64,000 nucleotides of DNA. It comes from JAJZNI01 sp035624785 (GTDB lineage: Bacteria > Chloroflexota > Dormibacteria > Aeolococcales > Aeolococcaceae). The position numbers and the translations under genes were made by a program. Positions 24,663 to 32,729 of this stretch are shown piece after piece (within the stretch, counting starts at the first letter, position 1; each line of letters opens with the position of its first letter). The stretch is taken from the NCBI GenBank assembly GCA_035624785.1, contig DASPQV010000051.1, positions 152,178-216,177 on the forward strand, written 5' to 3'. Under the pieces are notes generated by a model. The model did not search any database and was not told where the DNA came from. It saw only the letters and a program-made list of their open reading frames with translations.

Positions 24663-24847
24663 CCTGCCCGCGGCGGGGGAGCGGGGGGGACGTCGCCTCG
24701 TGCCCGCGCGCCCATCGTCGCCCGGTGTCACGTTCCGGGACGCCCAGGGCGGTTGCGGCTCACCCCCGCCTGGACGTCCGAGCCTCCGGCTTGCCCGCCT
24801 CGTTCCGTCGCGCCTAGTGCTGCGCCGTGAGCCATCCTCCGGTCGGC

Positions 24848-25756
24848 TCAGTAGATGAAGCCGACCAGGGACGGGTCCGAGTCCGAGATCGTGCGGCTGT
24901 CGATCCGGGCCCAGCCGCCGTAGTTCATCTCCTCGATCTGGAAGCTGCCGTCGAGGTTGACCTGGGTCACCAGGGCGACGTGGCCCAACGGCCAGTAATC
25001 GAACACGGCGATCGCGCCCGCCACCGGGACGTCCCCCTCGGGCCGCAGGCCCCTGGCGTTCTCCCACCACGCGTCGGCGTTGCCGCTCCAGCTGACGTCG
25101 ACGCGGCCGGCCACGTAGTAGGTGCACTGACCGTAGGGGAAGCCGTCGTGGCCGTGGCTGGGCGGCACCTCGGGCACCCCCGCGGCCTCAGGTATGAAGG
25201 CCGCCGAGTTCAGAGCCCCCATGGGGGCTGAGCTGATCGGCACCTGCAGGTACGTGCCGGCGGGCAGCGGGGTGTCGGCATCGAGGAGGTTGTAGGCGAG
25301 CACCGTGGTGGGGTCGAGGTGCAGCCGGCTGGCGAACTGGCTGGGTGTCTCGCCGGGAAGCACCTCGACCAGGGCGCCCGGCCCGGGGGGCAGCAGCACC
25401 TCGGAGCCCGGGCTGGGGGCGGAACCGGCAACCAGGTCATTGGCCCACTGGATCGCCGAGGCGTCACGTCCGTACTCGGCTGCCAGGGAGGCCTCCGTCG
25501 CTCCCTGCGGAGCGATCACGGTGAGGGCGGGGCCCGGTGGGGGCGGGTCGGGGGGCGGTACGTCGATGACCGCACTGATGACCTCGGAGCCCTCCGGCAG
25601 CGGCGGGGGCGACGCGGCGGCCGGCAGGCGGGGGGCCACGAAGGGCAGGACGAAGGCGATCAGCACCACCCAGGCGTGGCGCAGCACGCGGTGACGCAAC
25701 CCCAGGGCTGCGACGCCTCCCCTCACGGCGGATCGGGTGCGTTGAAGCCGCCTCAA
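24848..25756 (-). CDS. Secreted LysM-CHAP domain peptidoglycan hydrolase
   Basis: 302 residues. A basic N-terminus and hydrophobic helix (HAWVVLIAFVLPFVAPRLPAA) look like an uncleaved or late-cleaved signal. Two LysM-like modules follow (about 85-130 and 135-180: ATEASLAAEYGRDASAIQWAN; LPGETPSQFASRLHLDPTTVLAYN). The C-terminal CHAP domain carries the nucleophile Cys in GQCTYYVAGR and the His in LGHVALVTQV. It would bind and cleave cell-wall peptides. The start is TTG 25756; a TAGCCT hexamer lies 10 nt ahead, and GTG ten codons in is an alternative. Confidence 0.88.
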   Translation of the reverse strand: MRRLQRTRSAVRGGVAALGLRHRVLRHAWVVLIAFVLPFVAPRLPAAASPPPLPEGSEVISAVIDVPPPDPPPPGPALTVIAPQGATEASLAAEYGRDASAIQWANDLVAGSAPSPGSEVLLPPGPGALVEVLPGETPSQFASRLHLDPTTVLAYNLLDADTPLPAGTYLQVPISSAPMGALNSAAFIPEAAGVPEVPPSHGHDGFPYGQCTYYVAGRVDVSWSGNADAWWENARGLRPEGDVPVAGAIAVFDYWPLGHVALVTQVNLDGSFQIEEMNYGGWARIDSRTISDSDPSLVGFIY

Positions 25757-25863
25757 CAGGGCCGGGAGGCTAGCAAAGCGGGGCGGGACTCTTCAAGCCG
25801 CCCGGCGGATGCCCCCCGTGGCCACCCGCCCGAGCCCCGACCGGAGCACGGCTCTGAAGGCGG

Positions 25864-25869
25864 TATATT
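25864..25869 (+). promoter_or_regulatory. -10 box TATATT for the MaoC/acyl-CoA dehydrogenase operon
   Basis: TATATT lies 45 nt before ATG 25915, which has its own GAGGAG site, so this operon is conventionally leadered. Confidence 0.45.
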
Positions 25870-25914
25870 CGATCGCAGCCTGACCTCGGCGTCAGCTTTC
25901 TGAGGAGCCCGGCG

Positions 25915-26328
25915 ATGTCCGAACGACCCGCGGTGGGACGCCGCTACGCGGCGGTGCGCCAGCTCCTCGAGGGCGAGAGGGTCGGCAGCTTCGCGGCGGC
26001 GGTGAGCGGCGGCGATCCCGCCTTCGCCCCCGGCTCGGTGCCGCCCACCTTCGCGGCGGTCTACGGTCTCATGCCCACTCTCAGCCAGCTCTTCGCCGAC
26101 CCCGACCTGGGCATCGACCTCGCCGGCCTCATCCATGCCGAGCAGAGCTTCGAGTGGCCTCACCCACCCCACGCCGGGGACGTCGTCGACGCCGTCCTGG
26201 AGATCGAGTCCCTGGAGAGACGGCGGGGGCTCACTATCCTCAGCCTCAGGTTGGAGGCGAGCAACCAGGCCGGTGAGGTGGTCTGCCGCGGGCGGTCCAT
26301 GCTCCTCGCCCGGGGGAAGGGCGAGTGA
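25915..26328 (+). CDS. MaoC-like dehydratase, non-catalytic HadA-type subunit
   Basis: A 137-residue hot-dog-fold protein (FAS1-like dehydratase, MaoC N type). It carries VPPTFAAVYGL and FEWPHPPHAGDVVDAVLEIE but lacks the catalytic Asp-x4-His of active MaoC proteins. The next gene, overlapping by GTGA, has the active site. The pair therefore resembles HadA/HadB-type heterodimeric (3R)-hydroxyacyl dehydratases, in which one subunit shapes the acyl tunnel. GAGGAG lies 8 nt upstream of the ATG. Confidence 0.8.
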   Translation: MSERPAVGRRYAAVRQLLEGERVGSFAAAVSGGDPAFAPGSVPPTFAAVYGLMPTLSQLFADPDLGIDLAGLIHAEQSFEWPHPPHAGDVVDAVLEIESLERRRGLTILSLRLEASNQAGEVVCRGRSMLLARGKGE

Positions 26329-26753
26329 ACCCGCGGCCGTCCCTCCCCGCGTCCGTGGGAGACGAGATGGCCCCGCTCTCCAGACGGGTGACCCAGGAGC
26401 AGATCGCTGCCTACGCCGACGCCTCCGGGGACCGCAACCCCATCCACCTGGATCCCGGCTTCGCCCGGGCCGCCGGACTCCCGGGGACCATCGCCCACGG
26501 CCTGCTCGAGATGGCCATCCTCGCCGAGGCGGTGGGGCGCTGGGCGGGCGGCCATGACCGGCTCGCCAAGCTCGGCTGCCGATTCTCCAAACCGCTGCTT
26601 CCCGGCGAGACCCTGACCTGCACGGGTCGGGTGATCGCCGTCGACGAGATCGCCGGCACCGCGACCCTGGCCGTGGAGGCCGTATCCAGCCGCGGTGACC
26701 GGGTGCTGACCCATGGCCGGGCGGTGGTCCGCCTCAGTGATCGACCCAATTGA
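26325..26753 (+). CDS. MaoC family hydratase/dehydratase, catalytic HadB-type subunit
   Basis: 142 residues with the hydratase-2 motif YADASGDRNPIHLDPGFARAAGLPGTIAHG, including the catalytic Asp and His of D-x4-H. It should dehydrate (3R)-hydroxyacyl thioesters or hydrate enoyl-CoA, with the preceding subunit as partner. The GTG start overlaps the upstream stop. The acyl-CoA dehydrogenase follows after 10 bp, so the operon fits fatty-acyl metabolism; whether synthesis or beta-oxidation is not settled by sequence. Confidence 0.9.
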   Translation: MNPRPSLPASVGDEMAPLSRRVTQEQIAAYADASGDRNPIHLDPGFARAAGLPGTIAHGLLEMAILAEAVGRWAGGHDRLAKLGCRFSKPLLPGETLTCTGRVIAVDEIAGTATLAVEAVSSRGDRVLTHGRAVVRLSDRPN

Positions 26754-26763
26754 GGAGTTCCCG

Positions 26764-27996
26764 ATGCCTCTGGACTTCAGCCTGACCACGGAGCAGGAGG
26801 ACATCCGCCGGCTCGCCCATGAGTTCGCGGCCAACGAGATGCGTCCCAAGGCCGCCTACTACGACGAGCTGGAGGAGACCCCCTGGGATGTCATGAGCAA
26901 GGCCCACGAGCTGGGCCTGGACGCGTCGGCCGCGATGCCCGAGGAGTACGGCGGCGGGGGCATCGACTTCGTCAGCCAGCTGATCCTCACCGAGGAGCTG
27001 TCCTGGGGCGACGCCGGCATGGCGGTGGCGATCAACGGGACAGGTCTGGCCGGAGCCGCGATCGTGGCCATGGGCACCCAGGCTCAGAAGCGCAAGTACA
27101 TCGGGACGCTGACCGATCCGGGCGAGCTGCGCATCGGTGCGATGGGGCTCACCGAGCCCAACTCGGGCTCCGACGCCCTGGCCCTGGAGACCACCGCCCG
27201 GGAGGTGGAGGGCGGCTGGCTGCTCAACGGGACCAAGCAGTTCTGCACCAACGGGGGCATCGCCGACATCCAGGTGGTCTTCGCGACCACCGACCGCAGC
27301 CTGGGGCCGGCCGGCATCGCCGGGTTCGTGATCGAGAAGGGGAATCCCGGGATGCGCCAGGGGCGCAAGGAGAAGAAGCTCGGGGTGCGCGCCTCTCACA
27401 CCGGCCAGGTCATCCTCGAGGACTGCTTCGTCCTCCGGGACGCCCGGCTGGGCATGGAGGAGGACGGCCGCGAGACCGGTCCCGGCGTCCTCGGCGCCCT
27501 GATGATGCTGGAGGCCACCCGGCCGCAGGTCGCGGCCGGCGCCCTGGGCATCGCCCGCGCCGCCTTCGAGTTCGCCCGCGACTACTCGCTGGAGCGCCAG
27601 GCGTTCGGCCGGCCCATCGCCCGCCACCAGGCCATCGCCTTCAAGCTCGCCGACATGGCGACCGAGATCGACGCCGCCCGGCTCCTGATCTGGCGGGCGG
27701 GCTGGATGATCCAGCAGGGCCTTCCCTTTGGCCGGGCTGAGGGATCGATGGCCAAGCTCTACGCCGGCGACATGGCGATGCGGGTGACCACCGACGCCGT
27801 CCAGATCCTGGGCGGCTACGGGTACATCAAGGAGTACCCGGTGGAGCGCTTCATGCGGGATGCCAAGATCTACCAGATCTGGGAGGGCACCGCCGAGATC
27901 CAGCGGCTGGTCATCTCCCGCCAGCTCCTCGGGGAGAGGAGGGCGATCCAGCGCTCCGGGGCCTTCGCTGGGGAATCGCGCACCGCGGTGGGCTGA
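26764..27996 (+). CDS. Acyl-CoA dehydrogenase
   Basis: A 410-residue FAD-dependent acyl-CoA dehydrogenase. Signatures: MGLTEPNSGSDAL, WLLNGTKQFCTNGG, LERQAFGRPIARHQAIAFKLADM, QILGGYGYIKEYPVERFMRDAKIYQIWEGTAEIQRLVI. The Glu in WEGT is the usual catalytic-base position for short/medium-chain members. Electrons would pass to the ETF encoded by etfBA. ATG 26764 has GAGGAG 8 nt upstream; an in-frame start 17 codons earlier would overlap the hydratase gene. Confidence 0.96.
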   Translation: MPLDFSLTTEQEDIRRLAHEFAANEMRPKAAYYDELEETPWDVMSKAHELGLDASAAMPEEYGGGGIDFVSQLILTEELSWGDAGMAVAINGTGLAGAAIVAMGTQAQKRKYIGTLTDPGELRIGAMGLTEPNSGSDALALETTAREVEGGWLLNGTKQFCTNGGIADIQVVFATTDRSLGPAGIAGFVIEKGNPGMRQGRKEKKLGVRASHTGQVILEDCFVLRDARLGMEEDGRETGPGVLGALMMLEATRPQVAAGALGIARAAFEFARDYSLERQAFGRPIARHQAIAFKLADMATEIDAARLLIWRAGWMIQQGLPFGRAEGSMAKLYAGDMAMRVTTDAVQILGGYGYIKEYPVERFMRDAKIYQIWEGTAEIQRLVISRQLLGERRAIQRSGAFAGESRTAVG

Positions 27997-28131
27997 GCCG
28001 AGCCATTCTACGGGGCCGGGTTCCAGGGCAGCCGGGAGCCGAGGCGTCAGGACCATCGGCGTCGGTGGCGCCGCGCTAACGCAGCACTTTCGCTGCGCTA
28101 TCGGCGTTTCGTCACATCGTATCGGACGGTA

Positions 28132-28240
28132 CGTTACAAGCGTAACGAACAGTGCTATACTCCCGTACCGTGCTAAGGAGCCGATAGCTCCAAGAGCACG
28201 GTTTGCGGCGTAATACCCGTTCGGGAAAAAGGGGGAAGGT
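28132..28240 (+). promoter_or_regulatory. Operator-like palindrome, promoter and hairpin 5' UTR of the Ig-repeat surface protein
   Basis: A perfect palindrome CGTTAC-AAGC-GTAACG (28132-28147) covers the -35 region (TTACAA, 16 nt from TATACT at 28156-28161). Transcription from about 28168 gives a short leader. In it, ACCGTGCT (28167-28174) pairs with AGCACGGT (28195-28202), and inside that GGAGC (28177-28181) pairs with GCTCC (28187-28191), with small A-rich internal loops. A second small CCC/GGG hairpin and AGGGGGAAGG precede the ATG. I know no riboswitch class with this layout. Confidence 0.55.
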
Positions 28241-29986
28241 ATGCGAAGGTCTTTCGGCTCTATAGACGCGCGCCGTGGAGGGGGGCGGCTCGTCCGCTAC
28301 CTGGGGATCGCCGGCATCGTCTCCCTGGTCGGTGGCGCCGCCTCCCTGGTCACTGCCGTCACCGTCCTGGCGTGGGATGGTCCGCCCCAGATCACGGCGC
28401 AGTGCGCTCAGAGTTCGAGCGAATACACCTGGCAGGTGTCGTTCGGCCAGGTCGAGTCCAACTACAACGTGGACTACTCGTTCAACGGGAACGCCGAGCA
28501 TCCCAGCTGGACCGCGGTGAGCTCGTCGACTCAGCCCTATTCGTTCAGCACGGATCGGGTGGACGGCAACCAGATCTGGGCCAGGTGGGACAGCGACCAT
28601 GGGGCTGGTACGACCGGCCCAGTAACGGCGGACAGCACCTCGTGCCCCACGCCGAGCGTCACCACGGTTGTCTACGATCTCGCCACCGCGGCACCCTGGT
28701 CGGGCTCTGAGCTGGTGGGCGCGTCCGCCTATGACACCGCCACCGTGGCCTCGGTGCCGGACGCCGCGGTGCCCACCGGGAAGGTGACGTACACCTTCTT
28801 CACGAACCAGGACTGCACGCCCAGCGGCGACACCGAGCCTTGGACGGACACCGTCGCGATCGGCAGCGATGGATCGGTGCCCGACTCCGACGCCGTGAAG
28901 GACCTGGCCGCGGGTGGTTACTCGTTCCTGGCCGCCTACTCGGGAGACGAGAACTACCTCTCGTCCACCGGTGGGTGCGAGCCCTTCTCCGTGGCCAAGC
29001 ATTCAACCACGGTAGCCACGAGCATCTTCGACGCCCTCACCAGGGCTGCCTGGTCGGGCTCCGAGCTGGCGTGGGCGGAGGCCTACGACACGGCGACCGT
29101 CACCCCGGTGCCGGGGGACGAGGAGGGCGCTGACTACCAGACCTCGGCCACCCCCACCGAGGGGCTGACCGGGACGATCACGTACAAGTTCTTCAAGAAC
29201 GGTACCTGCTCGGGTGACGCCACGGAGGTGGACGCTGTCGCCCTCGAAAACGGGTCCGTCCCCCCGTCGAAGACCGAGGGACCGCTGCCGGTGGGCAGCT
29301 ATTCGTTCCAGGCGACGTACTCCCTTGACGACTACTACGGCGACTCAACCAGCCCGTGCGAGCCGTTCTCGGTTGGCGGCAACTCGGTGACGCTGTCAAC
29401 CACTGTCATGGATGCCGCCTCCGGCGCCCCGTGGGTGGGCAACGAGGTGACCGGCGCATCCGCCTACGACACCGCCACCGTGGCGGCGAAGGGGAGCTCG
29501 GATGATTCCGATGATCTGCCGACGCCCAGTGGGACGGTGACATATCAGTTCTTCGACAACGGGACCTGCGCCGGCGAAGCGGTCGACTCGGTCACGGTCA
29601 CCCTGACCGAGAGTGGCGCGGTACCCAACTCGAAGAACGAGTCGGCGCTCACCGCCGGCAGCTACAGCTTCCTGGCCAGCTATTCGGGCGACACCTACTA
29701 CGCCCCGTTGCCCGGAAGTTGCGAGCCCTTCAGGGTTGGCAGCCCGCCGGCCACTCCGACCCCCACGCCGACTCCGACTCCGACTCCGACCCCGACGCCC
29801 ACGCCCACTCCCACCCCTACCCCCAGCCCCACTCCGACCGGCGGGGTGTCGGGTGTCACCACCCCGGGTACCGGTGCCGGACCGCAGGGCAACACCCTCT
29901 GGGTCCTGGGCGCGCTCCTCATCGTCCTCGGCTTCGGCCTCCTGACGGCGGGCCGTCTGGTGGGCAAGCCGGCAAAGCCGATCTGA
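28241..29986 (+). CDS. Cell-surface protein with repeated Ig-like domains and Thr/Pro stalk
   Basis: 581 residues. An N-terminal signal/anchor helix (YLGIAGIVSLVGGAASLVTAVTVLA) is followed by a Cys-containing domain (about 45-130). Three homologous Ig-like repeats of about 110 residues come next, each running from APWSGSEL..ASAYDTATV to GSYSF.A.YSGD..Y......CEPFSV. Then come a (TP)n stalk, VSGVTTPGTG, and a C-terminal helix (LWVLGALLIVLGFGLLTAGRLV) with a short basic tail. It is built like a cell-wall-spanning adhesin or S-layer-like protein. Codon use is a little less GC-rich than that of the neighbours. A strong hairpin follows the stop. Confidence 0.82.
   Translation: MRRSFGSIDARRGGGRLVRYLGIAGIVSLVGGAASLVTAVTVLAWDGPPQITAQCAQSSSEYTWQVSFGQVESNYNVDYSFNGNAEHPSWTAVSSSTQPYSFSTDRVDGNQIWARWDSDHGAGTTGPVTADSTSCPTPSVTTVVYDLATAAPWSGSELVGASAYDTATVASVPDAAVPTGKVTYTFFTNQDCTPSGDTEPWTDTVAIGSDGSVPDSDAVKDLAAGGYSFLAAYSGDENYLSSTGGCEPFSVAKHSTTVATSIFDALTRAAWSGSELAWAEAYDTATVTPVPGDEEGADYQTSATPTEGLTGTITYKFFKNGTCSGDATEVDAVALENGSVPPSKTEGPLPVGSYSFQATYSLDDYYGDSTSPCEPFSVGGNSVTLSTTVMDAASGAPWVGNEVTGASAYDTATVAAKGSSDDSDDLPTPSGTVTYQFFDNGTCAGEAVDSVTVTLTESGAVPNSKNESALTAGSYSFLASYSGDTYYAPLPGSCEPFRVGSPPATPTPTPTPTPTPTPTPTPTPTPTPSPTPTGGVSGVTTPGTGAGPQGNTLWVLGALLIVLGFGLLTAGRLVGKPAKPI
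29752..29840 (+). repeat. Low-complexity (Thr-Pro)n coding repeat
   Basis: Near-perfect ACTCCG/ACCCCG hexamers encode about 14 Thr-Pro pairs that form the stalk of the surface protein; slippage-prone. Confidence 0.8.
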
Positions 29987-30012
29987 CGCCCAGCCTGGGC
30001 TCCTGAGCACGA

Positions 30013-30039
30013 GAGGCCGGAGGAAGTTCCTCCGGCCTC
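30013..30039 (+). terminator. 13-bp hairpin after the surface-protein gene
   Basis: GAGGCCGGAGGAA pairs perfectly with TTCCTCCGGCCTC around a single base, 27 nt after the stop. No U-tract follows, so this is either a GC-only terminator or a 3'-end stabiliser. Confidence 0.5.
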
Positions 30040-30131
30040 CATCGTCTCCGGGAGCGGCCGCGGCGGGGCCGGGTGCCAGGTGCGGATAATCGGTGCCAGC
30101 GGGTCTCGTCTTGACCCGGGGGGAGACGGTG

Positions 30132-30965
30132 ATGTTCGACCTGAGCGGCAAGGTGGCGGTGGTGACGGGCGGCTCGCGCGGATTGGGGCGGGCTGACTGC
30201 CTGGCTCTGGCCCAGGCCGGGGCTGACGTGGTGGTGACCGACATCCTCCTGGAGTCGGATCCGGGCCTCCAGGGAGCCGCCGAGGCCTCCGAGTCGGCGC
30301 TCAACCAGCTGTTCACCTCCACCAGCGTGGTCTACGCGGAGAGCACCAGCGCCGAGATCCGGGCCATGGGGCGCCGCTCCCTGGCGCTCAAGATGGACGT
30401 CACCGACCGCCACCAGGTAGCCGCCGTGTTCGCGCAGGTCAAGCGCGAGTTCGGCGCCATCGACATCCTGGTCAACAACGCCGGGACTCTCGACCATGTG
30501 GGGCAGATCGAGAGCCAGAGCGATGAGCTCTGGGCTCGCGACCTCCGGGTCAACCTCACCGGCGCCTACAACTGCACCAAGGCCGTCTGGCCCTACATGC
30601 GGGAGCAGAACTGGGGACGCATCATCTTCATGTCATCGGTGGCCGGAACTCTGGGGGGCTTCGGCCAGGCCTCGTACTCCGCCACCAAGGCGGGCCTGAT
30701 CGGGCTCGGCAAATCGATGGCCCTGGAGGGGGCGCGCTTCGGGATCACCTGCAACATCATCGCGCCCGGCATCATCGGTACCGAGGCGTTCAATGCCGGC
30801 AACCCCCGGATGAACGAGCGGATGGTGCTGCGCACGGCGATGCGCAGCGCCGGCGAACCCCAGGATGTCGCCCACCTGGTGGTCTTCCTGGCGTCGCCGG
30901 AGTCCCGCTACATCACCGGTCAGGTGATCCACGTCGCCGGCGGCATCGACCTCTTCGTCTTCTGA
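30132..30965 (+). CDS. Short-chain dehydrogenase/reductase
   Basis: A 277-residue classical SDR. Cofactor loop VVTGGSRGLGRAD, structural NNAG, catalytic Ser in FMSSVAG, and YxxxK in ASYSATKAG are all present, as is the C-terminal ESRYITGQVIHVAGGIDLFVF. The region after beta-2 is longer than usual (about 35 extra residues, SDPGLQGAAEASESALNQLF...), a feature of some 3-oxoacyl or mycofactocin-style SDRs. Substrate unknown. ATG 30132 follows a G-rich ribosome-binding region; an earlier in-frame start would add 13 residues. Confidence 0.92.
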   Translation: MFDLSGKVAVVTGGSRGLGRADCLALAQAGADVVVTDILLESDPGLQGAAEASESALNQLFTSTSVVYAESTSAEIRAMGRRSLALKMDVTDRHQVAAVFAQVKREFGAIDILVNNAGTLDHVGQIESQSDELWARDLRVNLTGAYNCTKAVWPYMREQNWGRIIFMSSVAGTLGGFGQASYSATKAGLIGLGKSMALEGARFGITCNIIAPGIIGTEAFNAGNPRMNERMVLRTAMRSAGEPQDVAHLVVFLASPESRYITGQVIHVAGGIDLFVF

Positions 30966-30985
30966 ATCCGGGGGCGGGCGGTGCC

Positions 30986-32179
30986 GTGAGCGAGGAGCTC
31001 CAGGTCTCCGTCGACTATCAACCGGCGGACACCGGACCGTTCCTGTGGCAGGCATTTGACCTGGCCACGATCACCTCGGACCTGGCCGCGATCGCCGCCG
31101 CCGGTTTCCGGGTGGTCAGGATCGGCCTGGCCTGGGACAGCTTCATGCCCGACGCGAGGGGCGTCGATCCGCGCCGGCTCAGCGAGCTCGGCTCCCTGCT
31201 GACCGCGGCCCAGGTCGGGGGGCTGCGGATCATCCCCGTTCTTTTCGTCCAGGCGCACGGCGACTGCCTGCTCCTGCCCGGGCGGGCGGTGCTGCGCAGC
31301 CGGGCCAGGCGGGGGGTCCGGATTCTCGCCGACGGGCTCCAGGAACCGGGCGGGCCGCGGGACCCGTGGACTGACCCCCTCATGCTGGAGCTCGCCGACC
31401 GCTGGTCGAGGGCGATGGCGGGCGCCTTCGCCGGTCATCCCGCGATCGCAGCGTGGGACCTGGGCGATGACCCGGCGAGCGTCGCCAGGCCACGCCGCAG
31501 CGCCGACATGGGGGCGTGGGCGCGGCTCGTCGCTGAGCCGCTGCGGAGCCGCGGCGATACCGTCCAGATGACCTTCGGAGCCGGCGACGTCAGCCTCGCC
31601 CGCGGGGTGCGGCTGGCGCCTCTGGCCGCGCAGCTGGACCGCCTGCAGATCTCGGTCCGTCCCGCCCAGCTGCGGCGGCTTCGGCTCCCGGAGGCGGCGG
31701 GCCTCTGCTTCATCGCCCAGCTGGCCCAGAGCCTGGCCGCGGTGCCGTCCTGCCCGGTGGGTCTGACGGTCAGCCTGCCGTCGGTCCGCGATGACGCCGA
31801 GGGCATCGAGGAGAACGCGGCCCCCACGGTCATCACCAACCTGGTCGAGCGGCTCCGCGATGCCGGCATCTCCGGCCTGATCGCGAATCGCTGGACCGAC
31901 CTCCGGCCACGGCTCGGCGAGCGCGCTCCGTACGACCGAGCGCGGTGGCTCCTCCATGCCGGGTTGGTCCGCGATGACGGCTCCGCGAAGCCCCTGCTGG
32001 CGGCGTGGTCGGGGGTGGCGGGCGCAGGCCTGGAAGCCCCCTCCGGGGCCCCCTGGCCGTCGCGCCTCGACGTCGAGGCCTTCTATGCGGACCTGCCCGA
32101 CAGCCTGCTCGACCTCGCGGCCTCATGGCACCGCGAGCATGACGGCCACCCTGCTATCCTCGACCGCAGTGAGGAGTGA
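30986..32179 (+). CDS. GH5/clan-A glycosidase-like protein lacking catalytic glutamates
   Basis: A 397-residue protein with the GH-A barrel pattern. It has FDLATITSDLAAIAAAGFRVVRIGLAWDSFMPDARGVDP, followed by strand-by-strand equivalents and a C-terminal YDRARWLLHAGLVRDDGSAKPLLAAW, like cellulase-family glycosylhydrolases. The acid/base motif NEP is replaced by DDP (AAWDLGDDPASVARP), and the nucleophile strand reads PVGLTVSLPSVRDD with no Glu in the expected EEFG position. It may bind a glycan without hydrolysing it, or use other residues. No signal peptide is visible. GTG start, 20 bp after the SDR. Confidence 0.65.
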   Translation: MSEELQVSVDYQPADTGPFLWQAFDLATITSDLAAIAAAGFRVVRIGLAWDSFMPDARGVDPRRLSELGSLLTAAQVGGLRIIPVLFVQAHGDCLLLPGRAVLRSRARRGVRILADGLQEPGGPRDPWTDPLMLELADRWSRAMAGAFAGHPAIAAWDLGDDPASVARPRRSADMGAWARLVAEPLRSRGDTVQMTFGAGDVSLARGVRLAPLAAQLDRLQISVRPAQLRRLRLPEAAGLCFIAQLAQSLAAVPSCPVGLTVSLPSVRDDAEGIEENAAPTVITNLVERLRDAGISGLIANRWTDLRPRLGERAPYDRARWLLHAGLVRDDGSAKPLLAAWSGVAGAGLEAPSGAPWPSRLDVEAFYADLPDSLLDLAASWHREHDGHPAILDRSEE

Positions 32180-32306
32180 GGGCCCTCCAGCCCTCCGCCT
32201 TGCCCGAACTGAGACCGAGACCCCGGTGCTGACACGGGGAACCCCCCTGGGTCGTCAGGGTTCGCCTGTCTGCTCGTCCGTCAGCGACCGTCCTGGAGGA
32301 GCCCAA
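32155..32306 (+). promoter_or_regulatory. -10 box TATCCT and long leader of the cold-shock gene
   Basis: TATCCT at 32155-32160 lies inside the end of the preceding gene. It would give a leader of about 140 nt ending in GGAGGAG before GTG 32307. Long structured leaders are usual for csp genes and act as RNA thermosensors in known cases. Confidence 0.4.
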
Positions 32307-32510
32307 GTGCCCGCTGGCCGAATCAAAAAGATCATTCCCGACCGCGGTTTCGGCTTCGTGCGTGCCGACGATGGCGCCGAGGCTTTCTTCCATCGCACCG
32401 AGGTCACTCTCGTCGACTTCGACTCCCTCGAGGAGGGGGAGCCGGTGACCTTCGACGTCGTCGACAGCCCTAAGGGGCCGCGCGTCCGGAACCTCCGCAA
32501 GGCGTCCTGA
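32307..32510 (+). CDS. Cold-shock (CSD) RNA-binding protein
   Basis: A 67-residue single cold-shock domain that binds single-stranded RNA/DNA. RNP1 is DRGFGFVRADDG and RNP2 is EAFFHRTEV; the C-terminal strand reads EPVTFDVVDSPKGPRVRNLR. GTG 32307 is fixed by GGAGGAG 6 nt upstream and by homology; the frame stays open further upstream but without conserved sequence. A 7-bp hairpin (32538-32556) after the gene may end the transcript. Confidence 0.93.
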   Translation: MPAGRIKKIIPDRGFGFVRADDGAEAFFHRTEVTLVDFDSLEEGEPVTFDVVDSPKGPRVRNLRKAS

Positions 32511-32537
32511 GCCCGGCTCCGAGCGCCACTGCCCGGT

Positions 32538-32556
32538 CGACCCGAGGTCCGGGTCG
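32538..32556 (+). terminator. 7-bp GC hairpin downstream of csp
   Basis: CGACCCG pairs with CGGGTCG around a 5-nt loop, 28 nt after the csp stop, without a U-tract. Confidence 0.35.
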
Positions 32557-32729
32557 CGGGTCCAGGGACTGCGGGGGCTCAGTCACAGCGCTGCCGGGCC
32601 GAGGGCATGCGGGCTTGGGCCCACCTCCGCGGGCCGTCACGGCAGGCGCTGACTGGGGCTCACCGTGTGGCAGAACTGCGACAGGTTCGTTCGCAGACGT
32701 CTCAGTTCACCCCTAAGATCGCGCTAGTC

